Source of the DNA: Psococerastis gibbosa
Lineage: Eukaryota > Arthropoda > Insecta > Psocodea > Psocidae
Length of the DNA stretch: 64,000 nucleotides
Assembly: GCA_963971405.1 (NCBI GenBank)
Contig: OZ020484.1
Location: 34,990,770-35,054,769 of the forward strand
Reading direction: 5' to 3'
Part shown: positions 48,588-61,146 of the stretch, in pieces
Numbering within the stretch: position 1 is the first letter of the stretch
How the letters are laid out: each line of letters starts with the position of its first letter
Program-made: the position numbers and the translations under genes
The notes under the pieces: generated by a model
Told to the model about the DNA's origin: nothing
The model's database searches: none
What the model saw: only the letters and a program-made list of their open reading frames with translations

Positions 48588-48872
48588 CCGGCCACCATAC
48601 CAAGTTGAATCCAGCGGACCAGAGCAGGTTCAAAGTTGCCGATAACTTGGTCGTGTGCACAGTGCTAGTAGGGAAACATGGTAGGACTTGTCCTGGTCAC
48701 CTCGGAACTAATCGTGTGACTTCACTGTGTTTCCCAAGTGGTTCGTAATCCACTATAATCAGGAGGTCCACTGTCCTATGGGCTGGTGTAGGACAGTCAA
48801 GTCGGGGTCGCTCTATGTGTTCAAATATGAGCCCTAAGTCGTTATTAACCCGACGAATACTACTACTACTAC
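48588..48872 (+). repeat. Dispersed repeat family D
   Basis: Full-length copy ending in (TAC)n; about nine-tenths like the copy at 55355-55625 by eye. Confidence 0.75.
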
Positions 48873-48920
48873 ATAGTCAGGAGGTTCCATGATAGAGTGA
48901 AGACTTCAAGCATAGTAAAC

Positions 48921-49045
48921 TCTCATGCTTCGGGGGGCATGTAAAGCAGGCGCTCCCGGGTTTTCGTAGTTGAGTGTAAGAGAGAGCTTTATAGCCCTAC
49001 CTCCGTTAGGGTGGCTTAGTAATAGAACAAAATAGTCAATATTTA
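48921..49045 (+). mobile_element. SINE family A, head missing
   Basis: Starts within the core (CATGCTTCGGGGGGCATGTA) and runs to the tail TTAGTAATAGAACAAAA. Confidence 0.75.
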
Positions 49046-49966
49046 TTTCATTTAGACGATAAAAAAATGACAGTGATCCCCCAATCTACAAATTTCAGGT
49101 TGGCTGCTTTACCGATTGAGCTGTCTGACAGACATTTATTTATTTTTCTGCAATGACGCATAATGCCAACTTATGAATTAACATGAATGCCGAACACGGA
49201 CAATAGGTACCGGTACCGGTGCTGTGCGTGAAATAGGAAGACTGTTAGTGAGTCTCTGATTCGGTGCCAAAAATTACCATCAATACTCTGATGATAACCT
49301 TCAGAGATATATTTCCTTCAGTTCCACCTCTGAATGGCCGAGTAACTCAAAAAACACTCAGCTCAAAATTGCGCACGAATTGAAATAGGTAGGCTACCTA
49401 CTTAAGAGATTGTGAATGAGAATTCATAGAAATAATAATAAAAATAATAAAAAATAATAAATAATAATTGGTTCACACCATTTTTTATTTATTATTTATT
49501 AGGTTGAAACCGCAGTTGCATTTGGTGGCCCTTAATGCAACCTTTGACTTATAAAACCGGGTGCATCGCCTCCTTTTCTGTAACCTGAGGATGTACATTA
49601 TGTCCTTCTGGGTACAGATTCCCTTAGTTCAGGTATCTGCTGTAGTAGCCTCTAGACTAAGTCCTGTGTTTGTTTTACCAGAGTCCGGATCACATTGGTC
49701 CACACACGTTGCCATACAACGACAGTCTCACAAGCTTGCCAACAACTATATGATTTGCTAATTGCCTCCACAATCCGACATGTTTTTAGGCAATTTCTAT
49801 CATGTGCACAGTCATTGAGGCCATCGAGCATAGCAGCAGCAAGATGGATAATGTTCAGATTGGTCACATGGTAAGTTGCTGCACGTTAGAGATTCCAACA
49901 GGAATCACCATGTTTCCAGAAGCTAAGCTAACACTTACTTAACACTTAGACTCGTATATGTACTTG
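49046..49966. other. Intergenic, no gene seen
   Basis: An AAT-rich microsatellite-like run at 49433-49468; otherwise featureless. Confidence 0.45.
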
Positions 49967-50217
49967 GTTAAGTCATGCTTACCGGCTTACCCCTGTTACA
50001 TTGCGCCAATGGTAAGCTTGTCTCAGCTTGTCCATTATCGCTTGTAGCTGGAGTAGGTTGACATTCAGAACGTATACCAGTTTGCCAATGGCAAAAAGTT
50101 CATACGGAAACAATACAAATAATGTCCGGAATCTATGGGGTCGTTGGCAATGGACAAGAGACCTATGGGCCACTATAAGTAGGCCTGAGTCCATAAAAAG
50201 TCCTTAAATAAATAAAT
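49967..50217 (+). repeat. Dispersed repeat family E
   Basis: Best-preserved copy, ending in (AAAT)n after GAGTCCATAAAAAGTCC. Confidence 0.7.
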
Positions 50218-50624
50218 AACTAATCATACAGACTGACGGACGAATGAACTTAGTGAATTAATGTTATTCAATAACTTTTAGAAATGACTTCTTTGGCTGC
50301 AGTTAAATTCCAACAATAATTTAACAAAATCAGCTACTACAGTACTTAGTGAAAGTTACTTTATCCCAGTAGGCTATCTGATTGCACCTAATTGTATACA
50401 AAACAGATAACAACGGTAATAGACGTATTTGCTTATATGGTACTGCATATCTCAAAATTAATTGAAATCAAGTTGTATTAATTTTGTCGCTTTCAAAATA
50501 GGTACTTTTTTGCTAACTTCATTAATTCCTTGTTGCACAGCTAGAAAGACATGGAAATGTGCAGATGAAAAATTCGTAAAAAAATACAGGCTTCCTAAAA
50601 AATCCAAATATGAAATAAATAATG

Positions 50625-50822
50625 ATCTTTTGTTCCATTACTAAGCCAACCTAGCGGAGTTAGGGCTATGAAGCTCCCTTTTACGCTCAACTAGAAGGCC
50701 TGGGACCACATGCTTTACAAGCCCCCTGAAGTCTGACCAGAACATGCAGGAATACAGAACTCAAACCAACAACCTTTCGTGTGTAAGTCAGAGTCCGTGC
50801 TACTACTTTACATGTCCTGACC
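50625..50822 (-). mobile_element. SINE family A
   Basis: Tail, core and tRNA-like head all present in reverse; box B has a change (GAACTCAAACC). Confidence 0.8.
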
Positions 50823-51870
50823 AAATATTCACTTGACTGAATTACTACTAATGTATAACATCAGAACAAAGTACGTCATTGTATTTTTTGTAGAGCAATA
50901 TAGCAATTCAGGTGAGAAATTGTAAAATTTGTGTGAAAGCTTGTATTTTATCAAGTTTTCATTCGACTGACCATTTTCAAATCTCTGTGGCATCAATTAA
51001 TTAATTTCGTCAAAAGACTCAGTTGTGATTTGTTTACAAAATATTTTGAAGTTTCTCTGTTAATTAGTTAATTAATAATTTAATAAGAATGCCCTGCAGT
51101 GCATGTCTATTTTCTGTAAGGGTGGTGGACAGATTGAGGTTGGAGTACTCTATTTATTCACACAAATAATTTTTTTATACATACCTAGAATAAAAGCAGA
51201 GTGGCACTGGCAGATGACGCGTGACGATAGGCTACATGGGACTAAATACAAAGTCCCCACCTAATGTTCATCATTGACACTGTTAATTAAAACACACGGA
51301 CACTTAATATGAAGAACAAAAAGGGAGGAGACATGTCGGGACAGTACACAGAGCCAGTATTGTGGAAGGACTGAAAAGCGCCGTCCTCAAGGAAGACCGA
51401 CGGCCGGCCTGTGTTACGCGCGAAAATCGTGCCTCAGTCGGGGGGGCGAATCCTACATTGATAGGTCTGTCGACCTAGATTTTCATAACTTTCAGGAGTA
51501 CTTCTTTAACATTGTCTATATTGAGTCATTGAGGCTGAGAAATTTTTGCATGTCATCTCATGGAAAATAAATAAAGAATGGGACATTTTTTGGTGGACAA
51601 ATTCGCTCGCTGGCCATAAGTTTAAGCTTAATATAGGCCTAGTTCAAACTCATTTAAAATTATTCGGTATTGGACTTAATTTAACATATTTTACGCCTGC
51701 TCGACGAGTGGTCTCACACTTCTATAGGTACAACATCACTTTAAAAAATGCACCAAACCGCGCGACTCTATTTTGGAATTAAATGAAAAACGCCTTATTT
51801 AGAGCAAATCGGATTACTCGTTTCTGTGTAACCTCGAATTTCACAGGAGGTATTCGTTGCATTCCATAGA
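50823..51870. other. Intergenic, no gene seen
   Basis: No coding or repeat feature recognised. Confidence 0.4.
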
Positions 51871-51880
51871 AGAAATCGTT

Positions 51881-52245
51881 TTCTTCTTCTTCCGGCTCCA
51901 CAGCCCTTGATGAGCTTTGGCCTGCTCGACAACACTCCTCAAGTCATCTCGGTTCTTAGAAGAAATACGCATCGACATTTTGATTGTACTTACACGGATT
52001 GACCGCAGTTTTTGAAATCCTTCCTTCGGACTTCCTCACCATTCGTTTTTGGGCAAATCTGGTTCAATAATTGTGGCTAATCGGTATATAAGTTAACGTA
52101 TTAAAGATACCATATAAGTTATCTGTCTGTATGAAAACAGAAACAGAAAACGACTCGAAACTCGTACAAAACCAAGATGGAGGAGTGTTGTTGAGCAGGC
52201 CAAAACCCATCAAGGACGGTAGAGCCAGAAGAAGAAGAAGAAGAA
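51881..52245. repeat. Two inverted copies of a 65-bp sequence
   Basis: 51881-51945 (TTTGGCCTGCTCGACAACAC, after TTC repeats) recurs inverted at 52180-52244. Possibly two 3' ends of the same non-LTR family inserted head to head. Confidence 0.55.
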
Positions 52246-54330
52246 TGCCCAATACAATGGAAGTCTTTAAATACGTATTGAACATCCAGCGTCGGGTCGG
52301 CTAATCAGCAGTTTATTTTATAACAAGAATATAAATAACATTGTACATTATTGCACTTGGTATAAACGCAATGTTTTACGCCGAAATTCCCAAATATATA
52401 ATTACAGATTGGAAAAAATCTTCATCAGATAGCAAAAACTTACGTACGGTACATTATACAGTATGTATTTAGTTGTAAATGGGATTACGATTTGTCAGGA
52501 AACCTAATGCGGAAGATTTCGATTTTTCGAGCCTTATTTAAATAAAAATATAACTCAGCAATGCAACGCCATAAATGACCGTGAGTTAAAAATGAGCCTA
52601 TAAGAGAAGTCTGCACTGGACGAAATCAAATTGGTTGTGCCACAGGAAATTTTTTATACTGGATCTGGAGTAAACATGTAGCTCTGACTAGACACACCAA
52701 ACTTATGTTGTGATATTGGATTGGGGGATTAAAGTAATATTGCATAAAAGGTGCAGATTTGTTGTTGTTGACTCTGTGGTCGATGTGGTAATCGTGACGG
52801 TATTGAGGTCGGACGCGGACACTTCGGAAAACTGAAGGGTCCGCTCACAGCCGCGGCGGGTCAACAGCGCCTAATCACGTCCATGACTCGGGACTTTCCT
52901 ATTTTCAGAAGCCAGACGTTTCGAAGGTCGACTTGGCTTCTCAAACTTATAGTGGCATATTCATTTAATTAAAGCAAATCTGAACTTTCCAGCGTAATTT
53001 TCAATATTTTCAAAACAACTTAAGTGTGTTTGTAAGGAGTCCTTTATGCTTCCGGAACGTCTGTAACTATGGGTCTAATGATTTCATTTGACATTCTGAT
53101 GTTAAAAACTTCATCAGCTGTGATGAGGTGTCATACCGCATAATAGTACGGTACCTAAGTAGCTCCTTTGTCGTTTTTGAAGTTTCAATATGTACGATTG
53201 TAGGCTAAGTAATTGTAAATACTATTAATCATGAACTGCAAATATTTATACAGTTGGTCGAAAGAAACTGTGCACGAGGTATACCTACTTCAGTGCGAAA
53301 AATTCACTTATTTATTTTGGAGTTAATATTATTAAATAATAAATAAATAAAATAACCGTGTATTTTTCCTAAAACAATTTTTAACCAAATACAAAATACA
53401 GTTGAAGTGCCCCCTCATGCCAGCGGCGTGCGAGGGTAGCACTATTAATAATTAATTAGTAAGTAAGTAAGTAAGTAGTATATTACAGTTTTTCTTGTGC
53501 AGTTTACAAAGTCTACCCCAGTACTAAGTACTCAAAGAGACTTGTATTACTGGGGTCATTTAAAAACGCAATGTTATCAAATATACAAGCAAAATTTCTG
53601 CACCATATCTCTATAATATTATAATTTAACTACTACCCATATATAAGCAAGCCACACAGAAGACATACAGTGAGAATGTTTTGTTTGAATAGCCTAAATT
53701 ATACTTAATTTCAAACACGAAGATGGTTCAGGTAAACAAAGTTAGAAGAAAATAACTTACCTTTTCACTGTTGAGAAAAGTTGAATGCTCTGCACTATAT
53801 TTAGAATATTTACCATATGTTTTTCCCCTTTTGATGTTTGATACAATAAAAATTCACAAAATTAAAATATAGGCTAGTTACTGCACTACTATTTTATTTA
53901 TAATGTAAGGGTGGAATGTGACTGGAATGGTGTGCTCTACATCGAATCCTCCACAGAAAATAAGAGTCTTCCTTGAAAGGATTCGCAGAGACATCAGTGC
54001 CTGATGGATGGGAGTACAACGAAACCAAACAGTGTGGTGACTTAACTGCTACAACATAGACAAGAAAAAAAACACGTGTACCTGTTGTACAAGCCAAATA
54101 CAAAGATTAACGACGGCCGACCGCTTGCCGTTACGTCGTCCCAGTCCGGCAACACGCGAAAATCATTCAAGAGGAGCTTCAACCACCCGCGATTAATTCT
54201 ATTGCAAATGGTCCCATCCATTATACTTTTGATTTTGCAGAGGGAAAATAGTGGCAGCAGAATTTAAATCCATTGAGTATAAAGACTTAAAACACTAGAG
54301 TAGCCTATTATATATCGACACCCTAAAGTC
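52246..54330. other. Intergenic, no gene seen
   Basis: Short tandem GTAA units at 53460-53477; no gene. Confidence 0.4.
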
Positions 54331-54550
54331 AGAAGGGCGTAACCAACATTTTTGGGGAAATTGAGTTTTGATCAGATTTAGAGACCTTGTCGTAAGTTCT
54401 ACTTTTTCATGTGCCAAAAAAATTATCCGTGAAAAGCAAGGTGGAAATTTTCGATTAGGAGGGCGTATCTGATTGTTATGCGCAGAAGCATCTTTAAACG
54501 CAATTAAGTTACGTCGAAATTTCGTTCTTGATGGTACGCCCTTCTGTCGT
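54331..54550. mobile_element. Possible MITE (CAGAAGGGCGTA ends)
   Basis: CAGAAGGGCGTA at the left and TACGCCCTTCTG at the right, 220 bases apart; only one copy seen. Confidence 0.45.
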
Positions 54551-55354
54551 TACGGTGACGAAATAGGAGTGATTCGTTTCCGGCAAATTTTTTTAAATTT
54601 TTTTTATGAAACCGGTCACGACTTTTTTACTGACTGGTTGAAGATAATAAAAAGCTCTAATAAAGACTTGCCAATCATCCTCGTAATACAATGTTATATA
54701 CGTGTAGAGAAAATAAATAGATAAAGGCAGAACCAAGCTTAAGAAAGGATATTTAGATATTGTATTTGAGTGAGAATAACACGCCAAGAAACCAATCTGA
54801 GCCATGTGCACAGCTGTTGCTATAATTTGAATGGCCTCAGTAACTTGTAAAACGTTGTAAGTACTAGGTACGCTTATAGAACTCACCAGTGATGAAAGTG
54901 TGGGTGGTTAATAAAATGTATTAATTATTATATATATATATGTATATATATATATATTAGATGTATAATAGCTACGATACGTGGGCGAATGTGCCCCTAA
55001 TGCTGAGGTCCTGAGGCGAATGGATACAGATGCCGAGTTGCTGCTGACGGTTAAGAAGCTAACTTTCTCTGACCGTACGATGAGGAACGAAAAGAATCGC
55101 TTTCTGCATGTAATAATCCAAGGGCAGTTAGAATAGCTGAGGGCTCCCGGAAGAAGGAGAACCTTTAGGTTTAAAAAAAAGCACGACTTGCCTTTTCAGT
55201 CTCCAAGGTCCAAATTGCCAAGGTGATCATCAATCTTCGATAGAAACAGCGTTTTAAGTAAAAGAAGAATAAGTGGGCAAATGATAGCACAATATTATAT
55301 TGTATTATATTGGCAATATTATTTAACAAAGCGTTAGATTAACATTGCCTGCTA
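54551..55354. other. Intergenic, no gene seen
   Basis: A TA-repeat at about 54929-54958; nothing else. Confidence 0.45.
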
Positions 55355-55625
55355 GCCGGCCGCCATACCAAGTTGAATGCAGGGGACCAGAGCAAGTTCA
55401 AAGCTGCAGATAACTTGGTCGTGTGTACAGTGCCGGTAGGGAAACATGGTAGGACTTTTCCTGGTCACCTCCGAACTAATCGTGTGACATCAATGTGTTT
55501 CCCAAGTGGTTCGGAATCCACTACAATCAGGAGGTCCACTGTCCTATGGGCTGGTCGGGGTCGCTCTATGGGCCCAAATATGAGGTCTAAGTCGTTATTA
55601 ACCCGACGAACACTACTACTACTAC
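55355..55625 (+). repeat. Dispersed repeat family D
   Basis: Full copy with (TAC)n end. Its open frame (VPVGKHGRT..., CFPSGSEST) also exists in the 34775 copy. Confidence 0.75.
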
Positions 55626-55639
55626 ATTGTCTGCTGTGT

Positions 55640-55935
55640 TAATACGTAGTCGTTAGAAACAGGGGCCTCACAGTCGTCGAGCAATTAGGGGAAGCCCATT
55701 GTAAGGGGAAGGAGGCGTCGTTTTGGAAGTTAGTGCTACTCAGGCTAAGCCCTGAGAAGGACTGACGGTTTAGTCCTGATAATGACTGATGGTTTCTGGA
55801 CGATTGACTGACTCATTGCTCTTGTATTCTACTCTGAATTATTGAGTGAATACGACGCCCTTTAGGATTCGAACTACCTTTCTCCGAATTGAAAGGCACA
55901 CGTTCTAACTACTCGACAAGGCAATGCGAGGCCGT
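55640..55935 (-). mobile_element. SINE family G (tRNA-Glu-like head)
   Basis: On the minus strand, 55935-55857 reads as a tRNA-like unit: box A TGTCGAGTAGTTAGAACG, an anticodon-arm-like GTGCCTTTCAATTCGG (the TTC position of tRNA-Glu) and box B GGTAGTTCGAATCC. A body of about 215 bases follows. Single copy in the window. Confidence 0.6.
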
Positions 55936-56660
55936 GGCGCCATGCGAAAAAGTAATATAATAAAACATACATAAAATATTTACTTGAATATTAGATTATT
56001 CAACTGAAAATCGAATTACTGTAAGTGTGGGGCTTCCGAGTTAAATTTCAGACTACTACTGTCTTTTGTTGGAAATATTAGCTGCTGTGTCATGAACACG
56101 CATGTCACTCAACAGTGTAGGAAAGAATAGGCTATACTTTCCAATGTTACGGTGAGCCTAAAGTCACGAAGTCACGCACATACTTTGACTTGATAGATTT
56201 TGAAGGAATGATTAGGCGCAGCTTCCGGTAAAAAAAGTCTCAATTATGTCGACAATTTGCGATGTTAGCATGTCTTTTCTTGCAGAAATACATATATCAA
56301 ACCTTTGATGCAAGAAACATTCGTAACGTTTTCAATTTTATTTCCGTCAATATTACTTGATGCATATTGTAGTGTGCAGCAGTATACGCAGTAGGTATAC
56401 GATATAGCATACAGTATATAGCCGATTTTTATGGTAGTTTAACTTCAAGTCGCCTATAAAAATACACAGTTCCTACCGTACATTACTATACGATTGCAAA
56501 TAAAATAGCACCACGGATAACATACAGGACGCAAATTACATATAAAACACGCGATCTATTGTAGTGCACCTGTATAAGACAGTATAGCAAGATATAAGGA
56601 TGGATGACGATCTGGTAGGTACCTACTCAATTTACTTTACGACCGTCGCCTAAGCCACAC

Positions 56661-57284
56661 TTTTAGGGAGATTCATCTACCTATTGAGATGGCGACCAAT
56701 GTTCGACTTTCCGAAAATTTCATCACAACTTTTCATTTCATGACCCTCTGAGCCCAAACCACCCTCCGTTCAAAATGTTATACTGTATATATATACTGTA
56801 GTATGTATATCGATTTTAGGAAACACTCTAACTTCCGTAAATGCTATTTGATTGTGATGAAACTTGGCACAAAAACTGATCATACAAATGTCTTGATCGA
56901 GTTCGTTAACCAGCTAGATCCACTATTTAGTTACAAAATGGTGGCCGATTGAAATCTTATATAATTCATAGCTCAGTTAATATTGGTCGCAGAGGAATGA
57001 ATTAAAATCTGACTGAAAGCCCGTATAATGGTAATAAACATTTTTTAGGACAAGTCAACCATTTCAAAATGACGTCCAGTCAAAGTGAAAATAATTTGAT
57101 AAGTAAAAGTTCATAGTCGTCATTGTTTGGAACACAGGAGTGTTTTGTGTGTTGATGTTGTGGTCGGGAAAATAATGAAGTATATTTTATTTTTTATTGC
57201 ATACATAGTGCAGGTAGCGTTGAGCAAAAGCCGGGTCTGCGGAATCTCCCTACACCTGTTCGGCCGGAGCCGAAAGGCATTTTT
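56661..57284. mobile_element. Dispersed repeat, family I, copy 2
   Basis: Second copy of 36982-37613, same orientation, with small insertions and deletions. Confidence 0.7.
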
Positions 57285-57989
57285 TTAAATGTTTTATTAA
57301 TGTTTGCTACAGTTAGAAAAAAACCAATTGACTGCAATATATTTAGTCTTCTACACAAATTAGAGGTACGGTACCTAGGCTATTGTGTAGGTCTCTGTCA
57401 AATATTGATATTGCCTTTACGGGTGTGATCACATTTTTTTTCTTCTTTCAATTATGAGGGCATGCTGGCAAATGCCACGGGAGGGCATGCCAGCATAAGC
57501 ATAATCACTTATATGAAGGGTTAAGCTATAGTGTATATTTTCGTACGATACCTATACCTATCAGTATATAATAAATTATTTTTCAGCGTACTAGGTTGGT
57601 AATAGTGTTATTGTAGGCAACCTCCTACTTAAACTTAAATAATAACAAGTACTTATAGCTCACTATTGGGCTTGGGTCCATACAGTATACCATAAGCCAT
57701 ATTCTCATGGCGCACCCACTATGAGTACCTACCTATAAAGAAGTCATTGAATTTTAGCATGGATGTATTAATTTTATGTATAGGCCTAATGGGTCTTAAG
57801 TGTCGCACAGAATCGTGATGTGCATACCATACGCTTCATGTTCACGTCTGAGGATGTGAGAAACCATTAAGCAGTACCGTAAACCTTCACTCGGAAAGGA
57901 TATTTACAAGCCTTTTTTAACCCGAAGACGAACCATTGCTATATTAATCTACTTATGACGCCTATGAGCTTAGAAAACTATGGTCATTG
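57285..57989. other. Intergenic, no gene seen
   Basis: A short inverted pair around GGCATGCTGGCA near 57470-57500; nothing coding. Confidence 0.4.
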
Positions 57990-58535
57990 ACAGTGGCGGA
58001 CAAAGCTTTTTATTTTGGGGAGGGTCATCCCTCAAAATGCCGCCTCAGGTATAAACTGAGAATAAAAGCAATACCGTAATTGATTTAACTTATGTAACTG
58101 ATTTAAGTTTTCCGAACAATTCTGGTTGGCACATACAGATCGAAACAAAACCATTTAAAGAAGTACTGTATTACAATAACGCTTTTCATATTTCATGTTT
58201 AAAATTTAAAAAAATAAGTTGTTAAAAAAAGGACTTTTTGTTCTATTACTAAGCCAACCTGGAGGAGTTAGGGCTATAAAGCCCTCTCTTACACTCAACT
58301 AGGAAGGCCCGGGACCACCTAATTTACATGCCCTCCGAAGCATGGCCGGTAAATGCTGGTAGTGTAGGACTCGAACGAGTTACCAACAACCTTTCGGGCG
58401 AAAGTCAGAGTCCGTACCACTACTCTACACGTCCTGACATGTCCGTTTTTCCGCCTTTTTGAAATTTGGCGGGGGGGGGGGGGGTCAGGCCTCCCGCGAC
58501 CCCCCTCTGTTTCCGCCGTTGGTCATTGAATATAA
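57990..58535. mobile_element. G-rich-ended element split by SINE A (58231-58441)
   Basis: Starts TGACAGTGGCGGACAAAG and ends with a C-run and TTTCCGCCGTTGGTCA, its imperfect inverse. A reverse SINE A of full length sits inside. Confidence 0.65.
58231..58441 (-). mobile_element. SINE family A
   Basis: Full-length reverse copy with box B GGTAACTCGTTCGAGTCC (a short local duplication widens it), core and tail intact. Confidence 0.8.
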
Positions 58536-59436
58536 CCTATTCAATGCTATACATCACGGAAAAATATGATTAACTGACATCTCAGGCGATGAGGTTATGC
58601 GACCAGCAAAATGACGTTGCCTCTTCGGTAAGATGACGTTCCGCAGGTGTGAGCAGAAATTCATCTCTGCCATTAATTATTCCTGACTTATGACTGAATT
58701 TGAATAGAAAAATTTGGAACACATGGCATTGTGCAATAACTAGGTATCGGTGCATACTGCATCAACTTCACGTTAATGCGTGGTTCATGCTGTAGCACAG
58801 TCATCAGTATTTTCACATCACTTATCTAAATCATAATTAGTGATTTCTTTTCTTCGGACGCAAAAAAAAACATAAACCATAAAACTATAAAAAGACCATC
58901 AAATTTATTTCTGCGAAAACACACAAGCGCAGCTAGACTTTTATAATTACGATTACAATTTTTAATGAGTACTTGTAGGATTCTACGATCTAATAACTTC
59001 CACCTATATTTTTTGGCTAAGGCCGCTTAGCAGTCTTTTTAATCGAAAGTAATGGGGTAACTGTACACCATAAGCGGAGCGTGCATGACTGCATGTAAGG
59101 CGTATAATGCCGCATTACACTCAACAAATTCTTTTAGAATGTATTCAGAGCTTCGTTGAAATCTACCTAAGGAAGCCGCGAGCAAATAAGATTGTATGAC
59201 CATGATGATATCAACGCAGTCTAAAAATTAAGAGTATCATCACGTTAGAATTCAAATGTTTTCTTTTTTGTTTTCAACTTTTTACTTTTTAAGAAGATAG
59301 AACATGCTGCATAAAATGATGCGTGTTTTCTATTTTTTAAACTGAAATAAATATTTGCAAGCATTAGGCCTACTCACTCAATTATTCCACGCTCAACCAC
59401 TGCTTCAAACCCAAGGAATATTCCAAACTTAATCAG
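58536..59436. other. Intergenic, no gene seen
   Basis: No coding or repeat feature recognised. Confidence 0.45.
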
Positions 59437-59605
59437 CAGCCTGACCATGGCGATTATAATACCAGTATTTATTTAATCCCCTGGTATTAAAAATGTAAAC
59501 AAACAAATTTTGAATAGCACTTTCCATTATAAAATTATCTTGTTTACATTTTTAATACTAGGGGATTAAATAAATACCGGTATTATAATCGCCATGATCA
59601 GGCTG
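59437..59605. mobile_element. Palindromic MITE, CCGGTATTTATTTAA family
   Basis: Ends CAGCCTGACCATGGCGATT and inverse; arms carry TATTTATTTAATCCCCTGG. It abuts the next element with only a few bases between. Confidence 0.75.
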
Positions 59606-59610
59606 CAGGC

Positions 59611-60190
59611 ATTGGCGTAAATAGGGGGTCCTGGGCTCAGCCCCCCCCCCCCCCAGAAGCACCCGTAGCCTCCCCCCAGGATTTCTGGTGACAAAGACGT
59701 TATGAAGGGAAAGGCATAATATTCACAATAACGAAAGGGAAATTTATTCTTAGTATAACTATTTTACGTTAAAAGTACTTTCACAAAAAATATATTACTC
59801 AAACTGCTTAAAACCCCAATACTTCAGAGCTATTTTTTTTCCAGATTTTTCTCCGGGGGAGAGCCCCCGGGCCCCCCTCAGTGGTAGATTTATTCGTCGG
59901 TAAAATATCTCAATTTTGTACTGCTTGCAAAATGCGTAAAACGTCCCTAATTTGGGCCTATTAATCAATTATTTTTTCTCCGGGGAGACTCCTGGGCCCC
60001 CTTTCTCAGGGTAGAATATTCGTAAAACCTCACTAATTTGAGCATTTATCAATTTTTTTTTTATCCAGGGTATAATGTGCGTAAAACCTCACTAATTTGT
60101 GCCCATATATCGATTTTTTTTTCTCTGGGGGATCAAAGTGTTGGGGTCCTAAAGCCCCCCCCCCCAGAAATTTTGGAAGTTTATGCCATT
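59611..60190. mobile_element. G-rich-ended element with tandem units
   Basis: Close relative of 24989-25622: same CATTGGCGTAAATAGGGGG start and ATGCCATTGG end, and the same tandem units of T-run plus CTCACTAATTTG. Confidence 0.7.
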
Positions 60191-60767
60191 GGCTGCAGGT
60201 CCTATGTAAATGCTTCTGATTTAATTGAATCGTTCTTAAAACTTATTCTTTCTTTTTCTTTAAACATATCATTACCTTCTTCGGTAACTAACTATGGATA
60301 GCTAACGGTTAAACGTAATTATGCTAGGTGCGGTTAAGTACTTTTTTATTTCTAGGGGAGCCTAGTGCAATTAAAAAAAACAATTATTATTATATTTCAT
60401 TGCCGTTGATTTTAGGTATCACAATTCAATTTATTGGCATTACTTTATATTTAAAATATATTTAAATTATACCTGTAGTACTGTACAATGTATGCTCTCA
60501 CTTATAGCATGGAACATGTATGCGCAGGGCGTCATTTTTCTAGGGGGGGGGGGGTAATAGTACCTAACCTAATCATAAAAAATAACTATGCAAAATATAA
60601 AAATTGGAAACAAAATTTGCATTACAATGTGGCTATGTTATTGTTATGGTTGATAAAATTGACTCTTTTGTTAATAAACGTCGGGAATCTACCTTCCGTT
60701 AAACCATGTGAAAGGGGGTGTTGCAATTTGTTTTCTTCATTTCTTGTAAAGGGTGACTTAACTTGAC
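60191..60767. other. Spacer, no gene seen
   Basis: Contains GGGGAGCCTAGTGCAATTAA at about 60355, a fragment shared with the interior of 39553-40094. Confidence 0.4.
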
Positions 60768-60950
60768 TTAGGTTGGCGCGTCCAGCCCGGGGGACTTTGG
60801 GCCGCTGCCACTACACCACGCCACCTCGGAGGGGCTCGGACGATCTTCCGCCGCTAGCTGCCAGTCTCGGGTACCGGTGGCGTGCACATCTTCAAGCACT
60901 TGGTCTCTCCATCTTAGTCTTGGCCTACTGGGACGCCTAGGGTGGTTGAA
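60768..60950 (-). pseudogene. LINE remnant: reverse-transcriptase C-terminal tail
   Basis: The minus strand reads RPRLRWRDQVLEDVHATG then RDWQLAAEDR, the usual last residues of non-LTR reverse transcriptases of the RTE/endonuclease type. Only about 60 residues remain. It lies just downstream of the CYP-C stop, in the same orientation. Confidence 0.65.
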
Positions 60951-61146
60951 GGTATCTTCGAAAAACAGCTTGTAAAGGGTGTATCGTAAGAACATAGCCC
61001 CCCCCCCAGCTGAAGCTGAAATAACGCCACTGTGTTTGCGGCAAGGTGTTTAATACTACCTGTATTATAGGCTTACTATACCTGCAAAAATACTGAACTT
61101 GTACGTAGGCCTATTAATAACTATGTATGAAGGATAAACTTCGGTT

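Noticed and set aside
55857-55935. Free-standing tRNA-Glu gene
   Set aside because: The stems are imperfect and the sequence runs into a SINE-like body; better seen as a SINE head.
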